A DNA stretch of 64,000 bases from Papaver somniferum (lineage: Eukaryota; Streptophyta; Magnoliopsida; Ranunculales; Papaveraceae). The notes beneath the pieces are model-generated. The model made no database searches, was not told where the DNA came from, and worked only from the letters and a program-made list of their open reading frames with translations. Position numbers and translations under genes: made by a program. Shown here piece by piece: positions 9,449-20,344 of the stretch (position 1 is its first letter; each line of letters begins with the position of its first letter). Where the stretch lies: the NCBI RefSeq assembly GCF_003573695.1, contig NC_039358.1, positions 13,144,637-13,208,636 on the forward strand. The letters are read 5' to 3'.

Positions 9449-12036
9449 TGTTGACGGTGGATTTTAGTTCAGGGCTAAAATTATAAAACCAATCTTTAAT
9501 GTGTTGACATCCTGCAAAGGGTAAAGCCGTTTGATGAGTGATGAATACTTCTTCGCTTTATTTACTCCAAGAAATTAAATAAATACACAAAATTCACCAA
9601 GAATGGTGCATGTAGAAACAATCCCAAATATTTTGTGAGTTTTAGCATTATTAATTAATGCACAAATAGCCTAGTGTTTCCTGTGTTGTTCTTGGCCGAG
9701 CTCTCATTATTAGCATGACATGACGACTGAGTGTTCACTCTCAGCAGAGTAACATGAATCTCCAAGTGCCAATTTTGAGACATGCACGAAATACCCGTAC
9801 ATGCTACTCTCGGACAAAGAGAATTTCGAATCGATGCACTTTCAGCTCGATCGAACGCATTTAATTTCCTTAAGGAAAATCTGGACTGTCCATAGCAGTC
9901 TCAGAAACGATCGCGACCACACAAGTTGGCCGCACAAATTAACAAGCCTTGGAAAACTATGGCAAGAGTAGATATTGACGTGATGATCACCGGCGGGCCC
10001 GTTTATGCCCTAGCCGGTTGAAGCCAGTCTACTCTCCTCCCAGCACGTCAAACACCAGCCTTAAAAACGGGTGGTTGCGCTGCTTTGGAAGAAGCTCGAC
10101 GAGCTTATACTTTTCAAGGCAATCTTAAAATCATCACGACCATCCAACTTCACCATCCTGGTTGGATGGCTTAGATCATCCCGCGAATGATCAGTGAAAC
10201 GCTAATGCACATGTTGGCGGGCCCACTCTACCCTTACCTGATCGATTTGCTCACGGCATGTTCATAGAGCAATGAACGTTTTCTCAAAAGATGGCGAGCG
10301 TGATGCTCTCAAGGGTCTTGGAATTCCACTAGTGTCTTAAATCGATCACAACCATCCAACTTAGCCAGCCTATTTGGATGGCTTAGATCGCATTTAGGAC
10401 CATCAGGAAGGTGCACTTGCATTCCCCGTCAGCCCAACATGGGCCCCACTTGATCGATCTCCCCAAAGGAGGATCACGGCATTCCAAACCGCTTGGCCAA
10501 AGTCGCGTATGCGTGACTGATTCAAAACCATAATTTGGGTTTGCGGCAATGCACATCTGTCGTAAATCGATCGTGACCATCCATCTTCACCAGCCTAAAC
10601 GGACGGTGTAGATATAGACTCAAGAGGTCTCAATGATGTTAACGTGTTCACCGTGGGCCCACCTTTGCGTGTGACCGGCCAGCTTATGCAGACTAAGGCC
10701 CGGCGCCTCGAAACGGGCGCCCCAAAGGTGGCATGCCACCCGGAATTTAAACCTCTTTGTGGCAATATGTTTCTGTCGCAAATCGATCATGACCACTCAT
10801 CTTTACCGGTCAAATTGAGTAGACAAGATCGAATATTTGTGGGACCGAGAGGGGCAGGCATGCACGTCAGTGAGCCATCTTCACGTACACCCAATCGGCT
10901 CACTCAAAAATAGCTCCCCTGCTTGGATTCGCTAAGCCAAAGAGGGATGTTTGCGCACCTTTTACAAACCCTAAATTCCATCAACGGCAACAAATATGTG
11001 TAGTAAATCATATCGTCCGTCCAACTTTTCCAGCTTGGTCGGACGGTTTAGATTAAAAATTAGGCGATCAATGAAACGCCTCAATGATCATCGTCCACCA
11101 CTCTGCCACATGAAGACATCGACCAGAGGGTGTCCCGCCCATGCGGCCTCCAAACAATCACTTGAAGATGGTTGGACATGTTGCTATTTTATTTTCAGAC
11201 GCTTGATCCACGACTTATTTAATCAAGCTTTAAAACAACGATGCTTCATGCATATCGATTGCTTTGAGGTGCTTGTTAAAAACGATATTACATGCATCAA
11301 GCACGCATGATATTTCATGAATATCAGTTCCATAAATAACTTAGTTATTTAACCTAATAGCACCATATGTTACTTCCTGCGACGGGTCCCACGACTCGAC
11401 CCACTCACTCGAGACATCAAACATGTCACAAACTGGGGGATACTTACTGGGGTATTGGTCTGGCGGTTTACAACGTGCGGCGTGCAACGCACCCATTTAC
11501 AAGAACGTGTCAGGAGGCATGGACGGTTAAGATGATGAGGTAAGTGGGATAAGAGGTGGTTGTGCAATCACCTACATGACCCCACTACTCCATCACTCAA
11601 CTTCCTCCACTTCCTACGAGATGAGGGTTTGCGCTTAATGAAGTGTATAAATAGGTCCTTCGCCTATTTCCAAACGACATGAAAAAACACAATAAAACCA
11701 AGTGTTGTCATCTGTATCCAGAAAACATCCAGAGCTGATTGCTTACATTATTACAATCCAGTTCATCATTCTGATACAAGTAATAAACAACCAACACCTT
11801 CACAATCTCAACACCTTCATCGTTTCCCTCTTTAAGATCAGCCCCATCTCCTTCACTTTGTGACCGAAGCAAGTCTGGAACGGCCATTTCTTGGTTTAGG
11901 CCAGAATTGTATGGATTGATCTCTCGAATCAGAAATCACTCCCGTGCAGTGCATTTGTTTAGGGTTTAGATTCATTTCTCATCCACACATACCCAAAATT
12001 ACCAAAACCAGCAGAAATAGTTTTCACCCATAAACA
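9449..12036 (+). repeat. 3' LTR of the first Tat-type element
   Basis: The 2588-bp LTR matches 473-3028 with scattered substitutions and small indels. It has five complete dyad units at 10140-11046, TATAAATA at 11646-11653 and the terminal CA at 12035-12036, followed by the duplication GTAAG. Confidence 0.92.
10140..11046 (+). repeat. U3 array of dyad units (3' LTR)
   Basis: Arms are CCATCC 10140-10145 with GGATGG 10164-10169; CCATCC 10352-10357 with GGATGG 10376-10381; CCATCC 10577-10582 with GGACGG 10601-10606; CCACTC 10793-10798 with GAGTAG 10817-10822; and CCGTCC 11017-11022 with GGACGG 11041-11046. The spacing between arms is constant at 18 bases and the unit period is about 215-225 bp. 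Confidence 0.85.
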
Positions 12037-12041
12037 GTAAG

Positions 12042-12545
12042 ATATAAACAGTAGTCACTAAGCTCTTTGTCTCATTCTTTGTGATTCCACAATAACTTGT
12101 TCTACTACCATATGGTTAAGTTATTGTGAGGTGATTGATATTTTTAGGCTGTTCTTCGGGAATATAAGACCGAATTATCAATTGGTTCCTGTGCACCTTG
12201 ATTTATCATAAGACAAAACAAAACTTCATAGGTATTTCTGTGGGGACAAATTTATCTATCTAAATAGACTTTTTTGTGGGATACATATTGGTTTATAAGT
12301 CTTCGACTTTGGGTCATAGCAACTCTTGGTTGTGGTGAGATCAGCTAAGGGAATCAAGTGTATAGAGTCCTGCTGGATTCAGAGGCGTAATAAACACGAC
12401 TGTACCTTGATCAGTGTGAGATTGGTTAGGGCTCGACTATACATTTCAGTCCGAAATTAATATTGTAGTAGTCTAGTGTCTGTGTACGCTTGATACAAAG
12501 TGGTGTTCAATCTGCACTAGGTCCCAGGGTTTTTGTGCATTTGTG
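12042..12545 (+). repeat. Copia family A LTR, continuation after the gypsy insertion
   Basis: The sequence continues the LTR of 1-472 (compare 21860-22360) up to the conserved GGTCCCAGGGTTTTT block. It then breaks off at about 12545, some hundreds of bases short of the LTR end. There it is joined to an earlier part of another LTR copy. Confidence 0.75.
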
Positions 12546-14825
12546 ACATTTGCTATTTCGAGCGAGTTTATCTCGCTTATATATTTCTAGAAATATGTGT
12601 TGGTAAGCTTTCGCTTTGTCCAAGTTCATCTTTACCTAGTGAAAAGGTCATATTATGTTTCAATTACTTGAAAATGGCTTTGACGAAAAATAGTTTGTGA
12701 ACAATAACTATATAACGTCCTCTAAGAATGTTTCAATGATTGAAATGAGAGTTTATATTATATAACCATTGTTGGATATAAGCATTGTGTGGTAACACAT
12801 ATATGTATAAGTCCTTATTCCTTGAACCAAAGTATGCGTACTTTGTTGATCAGGAAAACCGGAACAGAGTCCACGAACCCAGTCCGCCCCAGTCTGCAAA
12901 CTGTCGGAGGTTCTGGTCCCGAGAAAATCTGCTGGAGTTTGTAAACCATTTACAAACTTATTATGGGTGCTTAATTCCGCGTACCTAGTCCCCGCACTTA
13001 GGTCAGTTATTTTCTAAAAACGATTATTCGTGAACTTATACTTATATAAACTAAGGAATGCAAGTTTGCAAACCGTGGTTATAAAGTTCATGAATCGATT
13101 CGAGTGAATCAAATCGCTTTTGCTTCGATTGTGTCTTATATACTTCTACAAGATCTAAGCAATTGAACAACTCTCTAACTAGTTCATTTGAGTCATTTGA
13201 ACTAGTTATGGTAAAGAAGAATATGGTTGATATGAAAGTGCTCATATGGCTAACCAATTGGTTAACTACTGTTGAACCAACGAATGTACATGTTTGGGTA
13301 CGGTTACACAAACCTAAAATCGTGCATTTCATTTGTGTGTAACAAGCTAAGTTTTCGATCTAACGGTTGAAAGATATTAGCTTGAATCTAATCAGGTTTT
13401 CATCTAACGGTGAATATTCAATGCTTTGTTACTAATCTAACATTGATTGCAAACCCCGATTTGAAAGACTATATAAGGGAGAACTCTAACAACAAGGAAA
13501 CCTATTCCCCACACCTCCTGTGTGATACTAGTTGTATAAGCTAGAGTCGATTCTCCTTTAACCTTAGGTTTCTTCTCGAGACCCTGTAGGTTAATGACTT
13601 GAAGACTTCATTGGGATTGTGAAGCCAGACCGATACTACTTTCTTGTAGTTATGTGATCTGATCTTGCTGATTCTATCGTATTGAGTACAATCGTAACGA
13701 TTGGATTGAGATTGATATCTCCAATAGGCAAGATATACAAGTAATCACAAACATCTTCGTCTCATCGTTTGTGATTCCACAATATCTTCTTTTGCCGCGT
13801 CGATTAAGATTAGTGTGAGGTGATTGAAAATACTGAGTTGTTCTTCGGGAATATTAGTCTGGTTTATCAATTGGTTCATGTTCACCTTGATTTATCAAAA
13901 TACGAAACAAAACTCGTAGGTATTTCTGTGGGAGACAAATTTATCTATTACCGTAGACTTTTATGTGTGATACATATTTGTTTATTAAAGTCTTCGACTT
14001 TGGTTCGTAGTAACTATTAGTTGTGGGTGAGATCAGCTAAGGGAATCAAGTGCGTAGTATCATGATGGGATCATAGATGTAAGGAGCGCAACTGTACCTT
14101 GGATCAGTGTGTGATTGATTGTGGTTCAACTACAGTCCATACCGAAGTTAGTTTGTAGTAGGATAGTGTCTGTAGCGTCTTAATACAGTGTGTGTTCAAT
14201 CTGGACTAGGTCCCGGGGTTTTTCTGCATTTGTGGTTTCCTCGTTAACAAAACTTCTGGTGTTTGTGTTATTTATTTTATGCATTATATTTTGTTATATA
14301 ATTGAAATATCACAGGTTGTGCGTTAAATCAATCAATTGGGAAATCCAACTTTTGGTTGTTGATTGAAATTGATTGATACTTGAACACTGGTCTTTGGTA
14401 CCGTTCAAGTGATTTCTCTTGTATTCAATTAGACTCGCAGATTTCTATTTGCTTGAGTAAGTATTGAATCGAGAAAGAGAGATATAACTCTTTGATATAC
14501 TTTTATTAAGATTCATTCTGACTGTTTAGTTGATTCTCATAAAAGTATATTGGAGTTAGTTCATACAGATGTCTAAGCGAAATATTGGGTGTGGTTATTG
14601 TACCCCCGCTTTTTCACCATCCAAGTTATTTCTCAAATCCATCCGGCCCACATATCCCTATCTGTTTGATTGCAGATTGATTTGAGAAATTGAGATATAA
14701 CTCTTGGATACTTTTCCGTGATTGAGTCTGACTGTCTATTTGATTCTCTTGGAATTGTATTGGAATTGTCCATACAGATTTCCGAACGAAATATTGGATG
14801 TGGTTGTTAGACCCCAGCTTTTTCA
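12546..14825 (+). repeat. Copia family A LTR, second partial copy adjoining the element interior
   Basis: From CATTTGCTATTTCGAGC the sequence follows mid-LTR (compare 17925 onward, then 21396-22738) to the LTR end CTTTTTCA at 14825. TATATAA at 13470-13476 is the likely TATA box. Its last 425 bp are a tandem duplication of the LTR tail (14401-14616 and 14617-14825); the solo copy at 18072-22738 has a single tail. Confidence 0.78.
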
Positions 14826-14827
14826 TT

Positions 14828-14839
14828 TGGTATCAGAGC
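14828..14839 (+). other. Copia primer binding site (initiator tRNA-Met)
   Basis: TGGTATCAGAGC follows the LTR end CTTTTTCA after two bases. The match to the initiator tRNA-Met 3' end is the standard copia priming site. Confidence 0.9.
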
Positions 14840-14890
14840 AGGCAAACACGCTAAGACCTCATAAGTCTGTGTTTATAGCAGTCTGACTCT

Positions 14891-15657
14891 ATGGAAATAA
14901 GTGTTATCTCTGTTAAACGCATCACCAGAAATAATAGTTATGTTTCTTTGAAATTTATTAAAGAGAAAGACTTGTAGATCTCGCATGTATATGAACATAA
15001 TGTTCCTACGAAACAAACAAATATTGATATGTGTTACCCCAATTATCTTACCGACAAGTCTGACTCTGAAGTGGAAAGGGAAGCATCCCAAGAAAGTGCA
15101 GCCATTCTAAAACGTTTTAGAATCCATACAACTGAAATTAATAGGATAAACACAAAGTCAATATTTTTATTGGTATGTTAAAGGATCGTGATTCTCAATT
15201 AAAGATTCTTCATGAGTAAAACGCCGAAGTTTGTTCATCTTAAACTTTACTCGAGGCTAAACTCAAGGAGGATGCTTTGGAAATCGAATTCCTATTAAGT
15301 AAACTATCTATTCAAGACAAAGGATGTTCTGAGAAATCCACTATACCAATTTCTTATGACACAAAGATGATGTTAGAAAACGTGACTACATGTAATCATG
15401 TTTCTCTGATGAAACTTGTTCCAGAAGTCAACTTGCAAACCCTTCCCGCTGCTAAAGATGTGCTTGTTAACTCCACTAATCAAGGAATCACCACATCTCA
15501 CGGAAAGAAGATATATTCTAACAATTTTGTTAATCCTACTCACTCTAATCACTACGGTGATCAGAAGGTATGTCTCTTTTGTGATTCAAAAAGACATGTT
15601 CAACAGAAATGCAAATTGAGAATGACAACTATTTTGCTTGTCTTCAACACATCTTAG
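14891..15657 (+). pseudogene. gag-like ORF with coiled-coil region and a CCHC zinc knuckle
   Basis: An ATG at 14891 opens a charged frame, interrupted by TAG near 14974 and by stops between 15178 and 15245. It continues in recognisable form at 15277-15657 (126 codons). The latter part has a leucine-rich, probably coiled-coil start and a CX2CX4HX4C zinc knuckle at residues 99-112 (15571-15612: VCLFCDSKRHVQQKC). Such a knuckle is the nucleic-acid-binding motif of Gag nucleocapsid. It is the only retroviral-type domain I find in this element. Confidence 0.6.
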
Positions 15658-15977
15658 ATTTAATTCTCAAAGGTGTAACTTGCATTCGAATGTCTAAACC
15701 ATTTTGGTTTTCGTACGGGTACCCGTGTTACTTGTCACGAACCAATTTTAGAAACCCTAAATTTATTCCCAGAGAAACCGTTTATATACCTATCTTATGA
15801 TGTTGATAAAGGTTATTTTTCTCATATCAAGAATGTCATCTCCTTCTCGCACTTGTGATATTATGAAAGGTTTCTTGATAAAGGTATGGGTTACGATTCC
15901 AAAGGGAAGAAGAAATGAACCCTAGTGGATGCTGATGATGTCAAAGCTCAAAATCCTAATGATTATTCTGATGTCTC

Positions 15978-16271
15978 ATGCTTTATGTATATACTCATAA
16001 AGATGTAGAGCATGATGAAATGGTTTCTGCTGAAGTGGTTCATGATTTTTTTAAATACTTTGAGGAAGCAAAACTGCAACTCGTTGATACTATGAAGGGT
16101 ATCAATGTGTTTCGAACTGAGTTGAAAAAGGTTAACTCTTACCTTGTTCTCATGAAGACACATGTTAATAATCTTCTCAATGAGGATATCTTCTCTGAAG
16201 ATGTTGTAGATGTTGTCAATCACAAGTCAAAGGTTTTTAAAACCCATGGAGGGTCCGGAAGTGTACTCTGA
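15978..16271 (+). pseudogene. Short charged ORF, second Gag-like fragment
   Basis: The 97-codon frame has regularly spaced Leu/Val between charged residues (EEAKLQLVDTMKGI, ELKKVNSYLVLMKTHVNNLL), which suggests a helical coiled coil. It ends in an acidic stretch. A short frame of the same character (about 95 codons, coiled-coil then DVVDEDPE) lies in the same relative place in the family B element at 52129-52425. I do not recognise a function. Confidence 0.4.
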
Positions 16272-17592
16272 TTTTTGTACACTTTTAATTTACTTTGTCT
16301 AGGAAACTTTTTATGATAATTTATTCTTATGTTTTAAGAAGGATAACTAGGGTTTGGAATAGAAATTATTATGATTACATATACCTATTGTCAGAGATTT
16401 TTATCTTGCAATGTTTTTAGATTTATTTATTTAAATTCTAAAGTTATTTGAAAGATGATTTTGTAATTTATTGGTTTTATATATTGCAAAAAAATAATTT
16501 TGTATGGGATATGTGGTTTACGTTCGTGATCTGTGATTATTCCATATATGCTCAATTAAAAGTTAAGTCTATTGTGTCATTATGCAAATATTGATGGAAA
16601 ATAGAATGAACTTTTGAATTATATGTCAAAGGTTAAGTATATGATATCATTATGCAAATTTTGATGAAAAATAGAATGAATCTTTGAATATTCCGCAGTA
16701 TTGATATTTCCTTGATCCACTTTTATGTGAAAGTATTATATTGCTCCGAAAGTTTCTTATGTTGAGAATTTTCGATTGAATTAATCTATAAGTTTCTCTT
16801 GTGGATTAATTTATTCGAGTTTTCTGGATACAAATTCATGTTTCATATGATTTGTTAATGTCCAAAGAAATCCTTCTTTTCTCGTAAAAGTAAGGTCGCT
16901 CTTGTTGTTCTCTCGGGAATGACCTTTTATTGGGGAGAGTTCTTAATTGAACTTGTGATTAATTGCCAAATCTTCGGGGGGAGCGCGGCTGTGGAATATT
17001 GTAGGAGTTATATTGTATCTTTATTAACTCCTTGGTGAATACACTAAGTTTTGACTATATAAAATCATCGAAACAAAGTTGATATGTTCTCTTTTAGTCA
17101 TGAAGTATCTCTATGAGAATTTCATTATGATCCCATAATTTTTGTACCTTTGCCAATTTATATTGACAAAAAGGGGGAGAATTATTTTGTAGTTCACACT
17201 AAACACATATGGTTTAGGATCATTATGTAAGGGGGCGTGGTTTTCATTGTGAGATGAACTATTGACTAAGGGGGGGTGATACATGTCACCATAGTAGTAT
17301 TGTCAAAGTTGTGGTACAATTGAACTTTGATGTTGTGTAATAATACTCTGACATTGTATAACAATATGAAAACAATATTGTTGATTATTGTTATAGCTAC
17401 GGATCTTTAACAACAATGATGCTGGGTCGAACACATTCAGAGTCACTGGAATACTTGGAGCGACAAAGAGTTCAAGTAATGTTGAAGATCCAAGGAAATC
17501 AAGCATGATGGATGAGAAGCTAGAAAGTCTTATTTATTTTGTAATCCATATGTATTGATATTTTTGTCACTAAAATCGACAAAGCGGGAGAT
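16272..17592 (+). other. Non-coding 3' part of the family A interior with repeated G-rich tracts
   Basis: No coding signal is seen. Purine-rich tracts occur at about 16975 (GGGGGGAGCG), 17170 (AAAAAGGGGGAGAA), 17230, 17268 and 17581-17592 (AAAGCGGGAGAT). Only the last is at the LTR border and is the functional polypurine tract. Family B shows a comparable series. Confidence 0.5.
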
Positions 17593-18071
17593 TGTTAGAG
17601 CATTACTCGGTCGAACTCGCAAGAGTTGCTATCTCAAGCTTGTTTGTCAGGTTTAGTTGATCAAAACTAGAGTCTTGATTTCTAGTCTACCTATAGGAGT
17701 TTCGGACTAGGATAGATTGTATAGTTGAGATTTAAACTTCACGGTGCTTACAACTGAAGACGAATATCTACTGAAGAACTCGGAGGAACTTCATCAACAA
17801 AAGGTATGTGGAGTCTAAAACTTATCTATCCTCAGAAGTCTATTCTATTCTTACTTATCTCATATTAAGACAAAAGTCGTATATGATATAGTCTTTCGTA
17901 TCATACACATTTGATATTTCAAGCTGAGTATAACTCGCTTATCTATTTCTCTAAATACGTGTTGGTAGCTTTCTGTCTTATCTACATTCATCATTATTCT
18001 TGACTTTATGTCAAAAGATGATCATGTGGAAATTACTTTGAAACATCTTACATGAATTGTGTGAGACAGTC
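17593..18071 (+). repeat. 3' LTR of copia family A element, first part
   Basis: It begins TGTTAGAGCATTACTCGG directly after the polypurine tract. It is interrupted after CAGTC (18067-18071) by a solo LTR of the same family and resumes at 22744. Confidence 0.85.
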
Positions 18072-18169
18072 TATTAGAGCATTGAACGGTCGAACTCGCA
18101 AGCGTTGCTATCTCAAGCTTGTTTGTCAAGTTTAGTTGATCAAAACTATAGTCTTGATTTCTATTCTAC

Positions 18170-20339
18170 TGATAAGCACGTAAGTGCGACACATTTTCAC
18201 CCATAACTACATTAGCTGGGACTCATTTTATCACTAATAAACTTGTTTGTAGGTATTTTTGGGAAATAAACATTTTTGGAAAAATCGTTTCGCAAAGTTG
18301 TTAAAGGCACTCCAGAGGACAATTGCTAAACGGATCCCAAATTTGGCTAAGGGACACCTCAATTACTAAAGGGCGCCCTAATTACTATCCGAACCCAAGC
18401 AGCTGGTTAAGGGGCAACTTCATCTTCAACATTTTCAAATTCGAGTTTATGGCTGGAAAAGCTCACATGCTATGGAAGATTTCTATGAAGCACGGACACT
18501 TCAAAACCGGTGACATATACGTGTCGGACGCCGTATCAGTGTCAGACACTTAGGGATACGTATTGGACACCCCATTTAAAGTGTCCCTTTTTATTAATTA
18601 CGAAAAGGGTAGGGTATACTTCTCGGATACTCTAGAGGGGATACTTCTTATATTATAAGATATATATATATTGCCAAATATTTATATATAGAATATGTTA
18701 AATATTTTTAGATATGTAACATATTCATATTTATCAAAAATTATTCTATAGAAGCAGTATATAAATCTTTCACTTGACGATCCAGAACTAGAATCGGTGC
18801 TCTTTGATGAAGACAATATTGATGAGTGATGGGTGAGCGAGAGTTTAGATAGTTTTTATCTATTTATTTTTTAATATTCCAGATAGTATTTAAGAATTTT
18901 CTTATTTTATGTGATTCTTTTCACTATTAATATAAATTAAATATTTTTTAATTAATATACGTATCCCTATTTTTGGAAAATTGACGAATCCCCGTATCAG
19001 TATAGTGCTTCATAGGAAGATTTAGGGTTTGTTTTTTTAGACTGAATTTAGGAGACTCAATGGCTGAAACTCTCTGTGCTGACTTGATTGGGTCTAACAA
19101 GCTTGGTTTGAGTCTTTGGTTCGACCGCAATTGGCTAAATAATCTGAGATAAGAAAAACAGGACAGCTTATTTACGGAAGATGATTTTCACGAGTTGCAG
19201 AGGTTAAGACATGTTTTGTGTCTGTTTGGAGTGTGTTTAGATGCAATAGAAGCGTGTAGGAGCTGAAAAAAGAAGTTGGAAGCTTACAGACGCGTGACCA
19301 AGATAAAGATGGAAATAATTCTTAAAACAGGGGAAGTATTTTTCTGAGAGTAATTCTCGAGATTTTAATGAGTAAACACGAGTTGGACTCACTCTATTAC
19401 GATCATTCAGCGTGTTAGGGTAAAGTATGACTGCAGAAGACGCGTAGAAAAGTTAATCAGGGAAAGAAATTTCGGTAATATACAGAGGAGTAAAGAGAAG
19501 ATTTTGGCATTAACTCGAAATATTTTGAGGTCCCGTCGAGTATAAAAGAAGTGCTTGGGGGTCAGAGAAGGTTATCGAGAGTTTGGGGAAGGTTGCAGAG
19601 AGCTGAAGACGAAAAAATGAAAGTTGCAGAGTCGTTCTCTGCACTGAAGAAGAGGAAGAACACAGAACAACATATATAGACAGCCGCATAACTGTTGCCT
19701 ATACTTTCAAATTCAATAACTATGTAACAATTTCTGTAACAATTATTTCAAGTTCGCAACAGTCTGTTAGTGTTTCTCTGTAACAGTGGGTTTTGTAACA
19801 GTTATATCTGAAGCCACTGCTTTATACACTTTCCTCTTGCAAACAACTTTTTGAGCAATAAATTCAACTTTTGAGCGTATTTCCAACATGAGAAGCTAGA
19901 CCCCAATATTGGGATGATGGAGGAAGCCGTGTGTCATACATGGGTAATTTTGATTAATTCTTTTTATGACTTTTGCACTAATTAAAATTGAATTATAATT
20001 TTGATTAATTAGTTGTTATTTCATTTGATGGGTCATGCTTGCTTAGATGTTTTGATGTCCCATACTTAGGATTTACAACTAATATTTTGAGAATCTACCA
20101 TGGCGAAAATAAGAGTCCATGTTTTTACTTACTGAGCTATAATTGTTAAAAGAATTAATATTTGAACCTTCTGTTATGAGTTTGGCGGAATCCTGAATCA
20201 CAACACCTCTCGACATCTTGTTACCATTATTTTTATACATTTTTTTAATTTTAGTGTTTTGTATATTTAATTCTTAAAATCAATCTCATCAAGTCCGAGT
20301 GAACGACAACTTTTCTTACCACTATCTAAAATTATACCA
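18170..20339 (+). mobile_element. Solo LTR of a TGATAAGCACG family
   Basis: It begins TGATAAGCACG, ends ATTATACCA, and is flanked by the 5-bp duplication TCTAC (18165-18169 and 20340-20344). Removing it restores the copia LTR sequence seen at 17690. It is about 1.6 kb without the hAT-type element inside it. A related copy starts at 23136. The superfamily is not certain; the layout resembles Ty3/gypsy LTRs of the Athila type, but there is no coding part to prove it. Confidence 0.82.
18483..19015. mobile_element. Non-autonomous hAT-type element
   Basis: It has perfect 11-bp terminal inverted repeats CTATGAAGCAC and GTGCTTCATAG and the 8-bp duplication GAAGATTT at 18475-18482 and 19016-19023. 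It is 533 bp long with no transposase. The 8-bp duplication points to the hAT superfamily. It is the innermost of four nested insertions. Confidence 0.82.
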
Positions 20340-20344
20340 TCTAC

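Larger units (their letters stand above)
473..12036 (+). mobile_element. Tat-lineage Ty3/gypsy LTR retrotransposon, complete ends, decayed
   Basis: Two long LTRs (473-3028 and 9449-12036) enclose a 6.4-kb interior with a primer binding site, remnants of gag, protease, reverse transcriptase, RNase H, a second RNase H and integrase in that order, an antisense ORF and a polypurine tract. The 5-bp duplication GTAAG flanks it at 468-472 and 12037-12041. The family copy near 21860 shows the uninterrupted target. The 3' LTR starts TG and both LTRs end CA; the 5' LTR starts TT. The tandem second RNase H, long LTRs and antisense ORF are known hallmarks of the Tat lineage. Several stops and frameshifts in pol, a large gag deletion and indels between the LTRs mean it is old and not self-sufficient. 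Confidence 0.93.
14826..17592 (+). mobile_element. Interior of a non-autonomous copia-type element (family A)
   Basis: The interior begins with the primer binding site TGGTATCAGAGC (14828-14839), complementary to initiator tRNA-Met and typical of Ty1/copia elements. It ends with AAAGCGGGAGAT just before the 3' LTR at 17593. Only 2.8 kb long, it contains gag-like fragments but no recognisable protease, integrase, reverse transcriptase or RNase H. The family B element at 47869-56823 has the same plan. Confidence 0.8.

Noticed and set aside
10383..10580. Small frames inside the Tat LTRs
   Set aside because: They fall in U3 repeats and are not conserved between the two LTRs of the same element.
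14828..14839. Possible tRNA gene fragment at TGGTATCAGAGC
   Set aside because: It is the copia primer binding site immediately after an LTR end; no tRNA cloverleaf surrounds it.
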